Shown piece after piece: positions 1 through 6,900 of a stretch of 12,035 nucleotides of DNA. Position 1 is the first letter of the stretch. Each line of letters starts with the position of its first letter. Both the position numbers and the translations under genes were made by a program. Under the pieces are notes generated by a model, which did not search any database, was not told the origin of the DNA, and was given only the letters and a program-made list of their open reading frames with translations. Origin of the DNA: Candidatus Cloacimonadota bacterium (GTDB taxonomy: Bacteria > Cloacimonadota > Cloacimonadia > Cloacimonadales > Cloacimonadaceae); contig DAHVPA010000041.1 of NCBI GenBank assembly GCA_027318525.1, forward strand, positions 1 through 12,035. The letters are read 5' to 3'.

Positions 1-678
1 GTGCTGCGCGCCAAACTGATGGAATTTGACACCTCCAACCTGATTACCAACCGTCCCTTGCTCATCAGGGTAGGCATAATCCTGGGGCTGCTCATCATCG
101 GTTTTGTCAGCCAGGAGCTAATCGGAGTCAATGCCGCAACCCTGGCTGTCATAGCTTCGCTTCTGACGCTTATCCTCAGCAACCGCAAAGAGGTCGAACA
201 CATAATGTCCAAAGCAGTGGACTGGGTCTCACTGTTCTTCTTTGTGGGTTTGTTTATGATAGTGGGAGGACTGAAGGAAACAGGAGTCCTCGATATCATC
301 GCCCGCTTTATCTTAAAAATTACACACTCCGATATGCAGTTGACTTCATTAGCTCTCATCTGGTTCTCGGGTATCCTTTCCGCTGTCATAGATAACGTTC
401 CCTTCGTCGCCACGATGATACCGCTCATCAAGAGCATGCAAGCCAGCTTCGGCACCGCCTCCATCAATCCGCTCTGGTGGTCACTGGCATTGGGAGCATG
501 TCTGGGCGGTAACGGAACCCTGATTGGTGCATCTGCAAACATAGTCTCCGTCGGCATCGCCAAAAAAAGCGGACACCCCATATCCTTCTGGACTTTTACC
601 AAACACAGCTTCTTTCTGATGATTATGTCGCTGCTTGTCTCCACGGGTTATGTTTACCTGAGGTATTTCCTGTTCTGA
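1..678 (+). CDS. ArsB/NhaD-superfamily permease, C-terminal half (5' end outside window)
   Basis: This is the C-terminal 225 residues of a multi-pass inner-membrane ion transporter. It aligns without gaps of note with residues from about 204 to the end of the complete paralogue downstream, so the GTG at base 1 is an internal codon and the real start lies upstream of the window. Several hydrophobic helices are visible. The second-repeat signature is intact: FSGILSAVIDNVPFVATMIP (around residues 122-141, with D131-N132) and ALGACLGGNGTLIGASAN. In the ArsB/NhaD/OCA2-like family, such Asp-Asn re-entrant motifs lie in the ion or substrate site. The substrate (Na+/H+ exchange, or an oxyanion or organic anion) cannot be told from sequence. 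Both paralogues end in YLRYFLF. The neighbour starts 40 nt downstream, so the two are probably co-transcribed. Confidence 0.9.
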   Translation: MLRAKLMEFDTSNLITNRPLLIRVGIILGLLIIGFVSQELIGVNAATLAVIASLLTLILSNRKEVEHIMSKAVDWVSLFFFVGLFMIVGGLKETGVLDIIARFILKITHSDMQLTSLALIWFSGILSAVIDNVPFVATMIPLIKSMQASFGTASINPLWWSLALGACLGGNGTLIGASANIVSVGIAKKSGHPISFWTFTKHSFFLMIMSLLVSTGYVYLRYFLF

Positions 679-718
679 CCATGAATATGCTACCAGACTG
701 CCGTAACAGGAGCTGAAC

Positions 719-2002
719 ATGCTGGTCATGTGGATAGCCCTGCTGGTCTTTGCGGTTACCTATTTCTTTATCATAACCGAATGGATCAACAAAATGACGG
801 CAGTCCTGCTGGGTGGTTTTCTCATCATCCTGCTGCAGGTCACAAACCAGGAAATAGCCTTCAACTATATAGACTGGAACGTCATCTTCCTGCTCATCGG
901 AATGATGATTGTAATGGGTGTATTCAGGGAAACGGGATTTTTCCAGTATGCAGCCATTAAAACAGCCAAAATTGCCCGGGGAAAACCCATCCGGATTATG
1001 ATGCTGATGTTTGTCGTTACCGCTGCCATATCCGCTGTCCTGGACAATGTTACCACCGTCATTATTGTGATACCCGTCATAATCCTGATTGCCAACGAAC
1101 TGGGGATTACGCCCGTCCCCTTTATCATTACCCAGGTGCTTGCATCCAATGTGGGAGGAACAGCCACTCTGATTGGTGACCCGCCCAATATCCTGATTGG
1201 TAGCGCCAACCACCTTACCTTCATGGATTTTATCATTAACCTGACTCCCGTCATTCTGATTATCACGGCTGTCAGCATCCTGATTCTCTATTTCTCATAC
1301 AGGCACCGTATGCAAGTCAGCAATCAGCGTCGTGCCAAAATCATGGAATACAAGGAAAAAAACCTGATTACCAACAAGAAGCTGCTGCTCCGTGCTGTTA
1401 TCGTCATGACAGTGCTGATGACGGGTTTCGTCTTGCAGGATACACTGCACCTGCACTCTGCCACCATTGCCATGACCGCTGCTCTCATTCTGCTCATTAT
1501 GAGCAATAGAAAGGAAGTAGACCACATAATCACGCAATCCGTAGACTGGGTGTCCATCCTCTTTTTTATAGGGCTTTTTATGATTGTGGGCGGACTGAAT
1601 GAAGCAGGAGTCATGCGTGAAACCGCACCGATAATCGTTCGAGTTACCCGGGGTGATTTCAGGATTGCATCGCTGGCGATGATTTGGTTTTCGGGGATAA
1701 TGTCCTCCATTCTGGGCAGTGTTCCTTTTGTTGCTGCCATGATTCCGATGATTAAGCATATGGCTCCCAGTTTTGGCGTCCAGTCCATGGACCCGATGTG
1801 GTGGTCACTGGCTTTGGGCGCTTGTTTGGGAGGCAACGGAACCATCATTGGCGCTGCAGCCAACATTGTCTCCATCGGCATCGCCCGCAAAAACGGCTAT
1901 AAGATATCCTTCTGGCAATATATACGTTATGCTTTTGTTATCACCATCACCTCCCTGATCATTTCCACCCTTTACATCTATCTGCGCTATTTTTTGTTCT
2001 GA
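719..2002 (+). CDS. ArsB/NhaD-superfamily permease, complete tandem paralogue
   Basis: A 427-aa integral membrane transporter of the ArsB/NhaD ion-transporter group (COG1055-like, related to OCA2/P protein). It has about 11-12 hydrophobic segments in two repeats. The first repeat carries SAVLDNVTTVIIVIP (D109-N110) and GGTATLIGDPPN (146-157), the hallmark of this family. The second carries ALGACLGGNGTIIGAAAN (365-381). The expected second Asp-Asn is replaced: residues 333-334 read Gly-Ser in SSILGSVPFVAAMIP, where the upstream paralogue has DN. The ATG at 719 has a good AGGAG site at 708-712 with 6 nt spacing. It probably acts in ion or anion exchange at the inner membrane, and the altered site may mean different substrate coupling or a partnership with the upstream paralogue. 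No clear T-tailed terminator follows. Confidence 0.92.
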   Translation: MLVMWIALLVFAVTYFFIITEWINKMTAVLLGGFLIILLQVTNQEIAFNYIDWNVIFLLIGMMIVMGVFRETGFFQYAAIKTAKIARGKPIRIMMLMFVVTAAISAVLDNVTTVIIVIPVIILIANELGITPVPFIITQVLASNVGGTATLIGDPPNILIGSANHLTFMDFIINLTPVILIITAVSILILYFSYRHRMQVSNQRRAKIMEYKEKNLITNKKLLLRAVIVMTVLMTGFVLQDTLHLHSATIAMTAALILLIMSNRKEVDHIITQSVDWVSILFFIGLFMIVGGLNEAGVMRETAPIIVRVTRGDFRIASLAMIWFSGIMSSILGSVPFVAAMIPMIKHMAPSFGVQSMDPMWWSLALGACLGGNGTIIGAAANIVSIGIARKNGYKISFWQYIRYAFVITITSLIISTLYIYLRYFLF

Positions 2003-2144
2003 GCCATTTCACATTATCAAGGCTTGCCGGCAGCCTGCTTTCCGCTTGACTTCAACCTATGCCAGGGATGGAATATTAACCAGGCAGACACAAAACAATT
2101 CACAGGTTTCAATTAAAAAAGTTGTGACTTGCGAAAGATAATTA
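2003..2144. other. Intergenic stretch without a recognised gene
   Basis: No coding potential is seen between the permease stop and the zinc-ribbon promoter region. A GC-rich segment at about 2019-2036 (AGGC...GCCT around the palindrome TGCCGGCA) could fold into a short hairpin. It is not followed by a T-run, so it is at best a weak terminator of the permease pair. The rest is AT-rich. Confidence 0.5.
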
Positions 2145-2179
2145 TTGACAGAAATTAAAGGCTCCAATTTAGGTAAATC
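2145..2179 (+). promoter_or_regulatory. Candidate promoter of zinc-ribbon gene 1
   Basis: A perfect TTGACA lies at 2145-2150. No good -10 element sits at 17 nt. The nearest similar hexamer in both cassettes (TAAATC at 2174-2179 here) is 22-23 nt away and ends 4 nt before the conserved CGATTTAACATT box. TTGACA lies 33 nt before that box here and 32 nt before it in the second cassette, which supports shared promoter architecture. A non-E. coli-like -10 is possible in this phylum. Confidence 0.4.
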
Positions 2180-2183
2180 AACT

Positions 2184-2273
2184 CGATTTAACATTTTATG
2201 CATTGGTTCCCTGTTTATTCAGGAAGAACGACCTTAGAGTGCTTAAATCCTGAATAAACTCAAGGAGCACGAG
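2184..2273 (+). promoter_or_regulatory. Structured 5' leader, copy 1 (conserved box plus 12-bp hairpin next to the RBS)
   Basis: The order of elements is: conserved box CGATTTAACATT (2184-2195), 9 variable nt, conserved GGTTCCCTG (2205-2213), 5' stem arm (2213-2224), a 23-nt loop ending in TGCTTAAA, 3' arm (2248-2259), then AAGGAG (2262-2267) 6 nt before the ATG. The stem is 12 perfect base pairs. Copy 2 at 3276-3366 has the same layout and keeps pairing through compensatory changes, so the structure itself appears to be selected. The box at 2185-2195 can also pair with 2238-2249 in the loop. A cis-acting control of translation or mRNA stability is inferred. The ligand or signal is unknown, and no known riboswitch class is recognised. 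Confidence 0.7.
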
Positions 2274-2453
2274 ATGCCCGACAAAACTTTAGTTTGCAAA
2301 GATTGCAACCAGGAATTTACTTTTACGGAAGGCGAACAGACTTTCTATCAGGAAAAAGGACTGCAAAACGAACCCCAGCGCTGCCCTGACTGCCGCAAAG
2401 CCAAGAAACAGCAGAGAAACGCTAACCGCGGTTATGGCAGACGCGATTATTAA
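2274..2453 (+). CDS. Zinc-ribbon microprotein, copy 1
   Basis: A 59-aa protein with two CxxC knuckles (C8/C11 and C37/C40) separated by 25 residues. It resembles the probable zinc-ribbon family zf-trcl. The N-terminal region is acidic to neutral (VCKDCNQEF, then FTEGEQTFYQEKGL), and after the second knuckle there is a very basic tail (RKAKKQQRN, then RGYGRRDY). One Zn2+ is probably bound, and the basic, Arg/Gly/Tyr-rich tail suggests nucleic-acid or ribosome contact; that is inference. Residues 1-49 match copy 2 at 46 of 49 positions, while many codons differ synonymously, which points to purifying selection. Translation starts at an ATG 6 nt after AAGGAG. An intrinsic terminator follows, so the gene is probably monocistronic and strongly expressed. 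Confidence 0.88.
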   Translation: MPDKTLVCKDCNQEFTFTEGEQTFYQEKGLQNEPQRCPDCRKAKKQQRNANRGYGRRDY

Positions 2454-2478
2454 TCGTAAATAATTGCCAAACTATAGC

Positions 2479-2508
2479 AAAGGCTGCCCACTCAGGCAGC
2501 CTTTTTTT
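2479..2508 (+). terminator. Intrinsic terminator after zinc-ribbon gene 1
   Basis: The arms AAAGGCTGCC and GGCAGCCTTT form a perfect stem around the loop CACTCA (2489-2494). The run of Ts continues to 2508. It lies 25 nt after the stop codon. Confidence 0.9.
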
Positions 2509-2564
2509 GTTTGCATCTTTCAGCTCCCTTCTAACAAATTTTATCCACTGACCGATTTTTTGGC

Positions 2565-2594
2565 TTGACGTCATATTGTCTCACGGCTAATGAT
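2565..2594 (+). promoter_or_regulatory. Candidate promoter of the putative zincin gene
   Basis: TTGACG lies at 2565-2570, and AATGAT at 2589-2594 with an 18-nt spacer is the best -10-like hexamer (4 of 6 matches to TATAAT). It sits between the preceding terminator and the RBS AAGAGGA (2608-2614, 7 nt before the ATG), so some promoter is expected here. The match is modest. Confidence 0.35.
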
Positions 2595-2621
2595 GCAATC
2601 AAGTGTTAAGAGGATGTTATT

Positions 2622-3221
2622 ATGAAGTCAATGAGATTCCGCCTGTCTCAGGATTTTAAAAAGCCCAGCCTTGATCTGGAGCGCAGCAGGGTCATGATCG
2701 GACTCTGCCTGTTTGAGAAGCGAATTCAAAGCAGCCCTGACTGTGACGAGCTTACATCGCTTACCTTTGAAATCTGCACAGATGATGGCACCCTTTACAA
2801 AAAAGTGGAAAAGCTCCCCGCCCTGTCTCTGATCAAGCAGAGAACCATCGTCATCAACCTCGCTTTTTGTGCCGAGCACGAGCTTTCCAATGACTACGCA
2901 GGACTGATTGCGCACGAACTGGGGCACATCTTTCCCCAGCACAGCCATCAGCCGAAACTGCTTCAGGACAGGCTGCCAGTGCCCGGAAAAGGGTTTCATC
3001 CCTTTGGCGTCCCCTCTTTTGATTCTGCCAAAGGTGCATACCGCAACTTTGCTGCCGATTTCTATGCCTGCCGCTGGGGTCTTTTTAAGGAAATAGCATC
3101 CTACCGTTTCAAAAGAACCGGCGACCCGCATTATGAGGATGTCCTTGCCAAATATACAGATGAAACGGAATTCCGTCTGGCGGCATATCATTACCGGAAA
3201 AGCACTCACTTTTGGATTTAA
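2622..3221 (+). CDS. Putative zinc metallopeptidase (HELGH motif), family not recognised
   Basis: A 199-aa, probably cytoplasmic protein with no signal peptide or membrane segment. The motif AHELGHIF (H98, E99, H102) is a classic zincin HExxH site on a predicted helix. About 44 residues later NFAADFYACRWG (A144-A145-D146) resembles the downstream glutzincin/ImmA-type helix that supplies an acidic third zinc ligand, so D146 is a candidate; this is inference. The remaining sequence is not recognised. The N-terminal ~90 residues could form a beta-rich substrate or partner region. The ATG at 2622 is supported by AAGAGGA at 2608-2614; an in-frame ATG at 2631 has no better site. The gene lies between two zinc-ribbon cassettes, has its own promoter-like upstream region, and lacks an obvious terminator before the second cassette. 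Whether it is functionally tied to the zinc-ribbon proteins is unknown. Confidence 0.8.
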   Translation: MKSMRFRLSQDFKKPSLDLERSRVMIGLCLFEKRIQSSPDCDELTSLTFEICTDDGTLYKKVEKLPALSLIKQRTIVINLAFCAEHELSNDYAGLIAHELGHIFPQHSHQPKLLQDRLPVPGKGFHPFGVPSFDSAKGAYRNFAADFYACRWGLFKEIASYRFKRTGDPHYEDVLAKYTDETEFRLAAYHYRKSTHFWI

Positions 3222-3237
3222 TTTCTAAAAAAATAAA

Positions 3238-3271
3238 TTGACAGATATTTTTACAGGTAAAAAAGTAGTTT
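3238..3271 (+). promoter_or_regulatory. Candidate promoter of zinc-ribbon gene 2
   Basis: TTGACA lies at 3238-3243, 32 nt before the conserved CGATTTAACATT box, nearly the same distance as in cassette 1. TAGTTT at 3266-3271 is the positional equivalent of the weak -10 candidate there, ending 4 nt before the box. The start site is unproven. Confidence 0.4.
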
Positions 3272-3275
3272 ATTG

Positions 3276-3366
3276 CGATTTAACATTGCCTGAGTCGGTT
3301 CCCTGTTATTTCGGGATACCCTACCCTAACAATGCTTAAATCCCGAAATAAAACAAGGAGTGACCC
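3276..3366 (+). promoter_or_regulatory. Structured 5' leader, copy 2
   Basis: The layout matches copy 1: box CGATTTAACATT (3276-3287), 9 variable nt, GGTTCCCTG (3297-3305), stem arms TTATTTCGGGA (3306-3316) and TCCCGAAATAA (3341-3351), a 24-nt loop ending in TGCTTAAA, then AAGGAG (3355-3360) and 6 nt to the ATG. Three of the 11 stem pairs differ from copy 1 and all stay Watson-Crick. The box at 3277-3287 pairs with 3331-3342 over 11 base pairs with one bulged C. Confidence 0.7.
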
Positions 3367-3555
3367 ATGCCCGACAAAACCTTAGTTTGCAAAGACTGCA
3401 ATCAAGAATTCGTATTTACAGAAGGCGAACAGACTTTTTATCAGGAAAAGGGACTGCAAAACGAGCCCCAGCGTTGCCCCGCCTGCCGCAAAGCACGCAA
3501 ACAGCAGCGCAACAGCTTCCGTCGTGGCGGATTCGGCCATCGCGACGAGCAATAA
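3367..3555 (+). CDS. Zinc-ribbon microprotein, copy 2
   Basis: A 62-aa paralogue of the protein at 2274-2453, with the same C8/C11 and C37/C40 knuckles. It differs at only three of the first 49 residues (T16V, D39A, K44R). The tail is a little longer and RGG-like (FRRGGFGHRDEQ), again suggesting nucleic-acid binding. The ATG is placed 6 nt after AAGGAG, as in copy 1. It has its own leader and terminator, so it is likely a monocistronic unit. The tails differ far more than the ribbon, so they may set target choice. The cellular role is unknown. Confidence 0.88.
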   Translation: MPDKTLVCKDCNQEFVFTEGEQTFYQEKGLQNEPQRCPACRKARKQQRNSFRRGGFGHRDEQ

Positions 3556-3587
3556 GCCATTCCCCAACTTTACCGATTTAATCCTAC

Positions 3588-3618
3588 AGGCTGGCAACTC
3601 TCACTGCCAGCCTTTTTT
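3588..3618 (+). terminator. Intrinsic terminator after zinc-ribbon gene 2
   Basis: AGGCTGGCA (3588-3596) and TGCCAGCCT (3605-3613) form a perfect 9-bp stem with an 8-nt loop, followed by a T-run. It resembles the copy-1 terminator and ends the rightward units of this half. Confidence 0.9.
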
Positions 3619-3871
3619 CATTCCTGCAACAACATCTATCAATACTGACACAGCTACTGATTTAGCTCCACAATCCCGATCCTTTGCTGATTGAGTTAAT
3701 TAATCCCGAATATCCCCTGTTCAGATAGCCATTTCCCATGTTGTCCCTGCTTTTCTTGAGTGTAGAATCCCTTTCCTGCTGAGAGGGATCAACGAGGGGT
3801 CTTCGTGGGGTTAGCCCTCGATAACCCCCCGATGCTTACAGGGAAGAAGACCAGAAAAGTCAATGCGGTAG
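3619..3871. other. Intergenic stretch between convergent units
   Basis: No gene is seen. The first 140 nt show nothing recognisable. A small inverted repeat ATCCCT/AGGGAT (3767-3772, 3784-3789) leads into the G/C-run repeat listed separately. Confidence 0.6.
3793..3832 (+). repeat. Dispersed G/C-run intergenic repeat, copy A
   Basis: The stretch combines CGAGGGGTC-type units with an inverted GCCCTCGATAACCCC. GGGGTTA (3807-3813) and TAACCCC (3822-3828) form a 7-bp stem with an 8-nt loop. The 16-mer AGCCCTCGATAACCCC (3813-3828) occurs as an exact reverse complement at 12012-12027, and 3793-3813 also matches 11998-12018 in direct orientation at 18 of 21 bases. No T-run follows, so it is not a typical terminator. 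Confidence 0.6.
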
Positions 3872-3899
3872 AAAAAAGTCTGCCCGGGAGAACAGGCAG
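3872..3899 (-). terminator. Intrinsic terminator of the leftward operon
   Basis: Read on the minus strand, CTGCCTG (3899-3893) pairs with CGGGCAG (3886-3880), including one wobble, around a 6-nt loop. Two nt later comes a run of six Ts (3877-3872). It lies about 30 nt beyond the stop of the C25 peptidase gene. Confidence 0.8.
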
Positions 3900-3928
3900 G
3901 CTATGAAAGCGTATAGCGAATTTTATAA

Positions 3929-6900
3929 TCAGTGATAGATGACGAGTTTCTCGGTCTTTTCGGCTTTGTTGTTTCCCGATAATGACCTGGCGGTGATTTT
4001 GATGAAGTAGGTGTTGTTGGAAAGGAAGTCCCCGTCCTCGTCGCGTCCGTCCCAGGCGATTTGGTTATAGCCTTTGGTGGCAGTGGCTGTAAGGGTCTTA
4101 ATCTTTCTGCCGCGGAGGGTGTAGATGCCGATCTTGACGTCGGCAGCATCGGAAACATCAAAGGTGAACCAGCCGGCTTTTTTCATCGGGTTGGGATAGG
4201 GCAGGAAGTTTTCCACCGTGAAGGATTTGCTCTTTTTCACAACAAAATTGATGGCTGCCACGGAAGGCTGGTTGAAGTTGTCGAAGGCGATGAGCTGCAG
4301 TGTGTGATTGCCTTCGGAGAGATTGGCAAGCTCGTAGTTCAGGATTCCCGTCGTGTAGGAATCGGCATTATAGCTGAAGAATTGCGTCACATTGGTGGTT
4401 GAGACGGTGTAATCCAGAATCATCAGGATGCTGTGTCCGGGCGCATCGGTGAGGTTGATGCCGTTGGAATCTGAGATTTGGGCAATGAGCAGGGGATTGG
4501 TGCCGACGACAGCTCCATCGGTAAAATCAGTATCATCAAGATAGAGAAGGATTTGCGGTGTATCGGGATTGTCGGCAGCGATTGCCTGGTCGCTATAAGT
4601 AATGTTTGCCGCGTAGTTGACATAGTCTCTTTTGCGCACATCATCCCACAGATAGGCAAGGATAAGACCGCTGTTGCCATTGGTAACATCATCGGGAACG
4701 ACAAAAGCTGAGCTGTAACGTGAGTCAGCAGCTGTGGCACTGCCTTTGAACAGAGATTTTCCCCTGAAGGTGTAGGTGCTGTTGGTGGGCATGGATTTGA
4801 TAATTTCGGAATCAAAGACAAGGACGGAAGCAGCTCCTTCCAGAGCAGGGGCAGAGAATTCTCCTGCCAGGGAAACCAGTTCGCGGGAATTGAGGATGCC
4901 ATCTTTGGCAGCAGTGGTAACGGTCAGGGTGCTGTCACGTTCGGGTGTGGTAATCAGAAGTAAGGGATCGCCCAGGATGTTGTATTTTTCGTCATTGGAA
5001 TTGTATTCGGTATAGACAATCTTGGCGTTGAGCAGAGAATAGCCGATGGGATTGCGCAGATTGAGTGAATAGCGGTAATACTGTTTGAGCAGAGCGACGT
5101 TGCTGGGTCCGTTGCATTCACGGGTGGCGGCAATGGAAGCAATGCAGGCGGCGTCATCCACCAGGACGACCTTTTCCGCCAGACTGTCAAAGGAAAAGCT
5201 GTCAAACTGAGCCACATCACAGGATGCAGCAACAAAGAGAGGAAGCTTGCCAGGGTTGTTGAACCGCCCCATATCCAGCGAGCCTTTGAAATAGTCTTCC
5301 GCACCCAGGGTGTCAAAAGAGCCGTGCCCGATGTAATACCAGACCAACGTGCCGTCATTGATGCCCTGCATCATGTCATCCCGTGCCTGGGGTTTGTTTT
5401 GAAATTCATCCACTTCGTAATCAATGGCGAAAATCTTGTCGATGAGGATGCTGGGATTGATGTAATCGGAAGTCTCCTGAAGCTGCTCTGAATGGGAAAA
5501 CTCTCCGACTGTAGCGCCATTGAACTCATCATCGGCAAGAAAGAGAAGTTTATTGCGCCAGATGCCGGGAGTCGGCTCTGTGACATAGCTGTTTAGATTG
5601 GACAGCATGATGTCGAGTTCAGACTGGTTTTTTACGGGATAGCGTCCGATGGCAAGCTCGGGATACTGATCTGTGTTGAATAGGGCAAAATAATCATCCG
5701 TGGTGGAAGTTTCCTTCTGGAAAACAATCATTTTGTTCTTGGTTGCGGATATGCCGGAGAAGTTGCGCCAGTCAATGGTTCCGGAACCAAGCAGAGTGAC
5801 TGAGGTCAGAGCCGGATTGGTGTAGGAAGCTTCGCAATGTTCAAGGAAAAGCCGCACTGCGACAGGATCAGGCATCCCGGCATTGAACTGGTTGAAGATG
5901 TCCTGCAGCAGAACAACTTTGCTGCGTTTATTGAACTTATCGGCATAAAAAGCTGCCAGACCGTTGGCAGACTGCACAAACACCTCAGGTGTGATGATGA
6001 TGTTGTCAAAAGACTGGGTGGTGCTTGCCACATTACGGGGTTCCAAAACCTGCACAGAAGCGGGGACATGGTAGTCGCTTTCCTGCGCCACAACGTATTT
6101 GACGTTGGTATTGCCGTTGCTCGTAAATGAGAATCCTCCGGTTAATCCCGAAGTGGGAAGCTCCGTTACTTCATAACTGGTGATGCCTGCATTTACACGA
6201 AAGACATGCAATCCGGAGGAGTTACCGGAAAAATCATAGCGGACATTCTGGTTGATGAGAGCAGAGGGGATATTGACGAAAAACTGTTTGCTGCGCTTAA
6301 TCAGACGTTTGTGGCAGGCGACCTGATAGTAATCCAGGTAAAGATTATCGGTGGCAGTGCGAAGGATGTTGATGCCGAGGCTGTTGTTGCCAGCGGAAAA
6401 GTAATTTCCGGTATGTGTCATGATGATGGGTGAAAGTCCCACCCAGGACCATTCCTGCACTGTGTTTTGCGAGTTCAGAAGCTGATTGCCGTTGACCTTG
6501 AGTCTGACGCGGTGGATGGTGCTGGAGCCATTGCGCAGGTATTCCTGCTTGAGCAGCATGGAAAGAGTCTGGGGCTGTGTCGGGTCGAGGTCTTCCAAGT
6601 CTATGTTATACATATATTCGGCATTGGACGAGCCAAAAAGCTTGCCGGTGAACCATTCGAATCCGATGGGAGTGCGCTGGTGGACTTCTTCTTCCATACG
6701 CACTGTAACCGGACAGGTGGTGACAGTCGTATCGGCTAGGGGTGAGCTTCCAGCCAGCGATATCCTCAAAGGATTGCCTGCAAAGCTGCCGCCGAAAGTC
6801 AGCCAGTAGCAGACATTTTTGGAATATGGGTTGAAATTCTGGTTGCTGCCGACACTTTGGTTCATTTCCAGTCCGTCTCTGTCCCTGCCGTAAAAGACTA

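Noticed and set aside
1..678. A truncated permease pseudogene starting with GTG at base 1
   Set aside because: The frame aligns with the middle of the paralogue right from the window edge, so truncation is due to the window, not mutation.
623..1213. Long minus-strand reading frames across the permease gene, including 1295-1759 and 1324-1890
   Set aside because: They are antisense to a well-conserved permease, have low-complexity His/Asn/Asp- or Ile/Met-rich products and no RBS. They are shadows of the real frame.
2622..3221. The HELGH protein as an ImmA/IrrE-type toxin-antitoxin or phage regulator partner
   Set aside because: No XRE-family repressor or toxin gene is adjacent, and the neighbours are zinc-ribbon proteins.
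2145..3618. The duplicated zinc-ribbon segments as ends of an insertion sequence or composite transposon
   Set aside because: The repeats contain complete genes with regulatory parts, there is no transposase, and no terminal inverted repeats or target duplications are seen.
3807..3828. GGGGTTA/TAACCCC hairpin as a terminator
   Set aside because: No T-run on either side, and clear terminators exist at 3588-3618 (+) and 3872-3899 (-).
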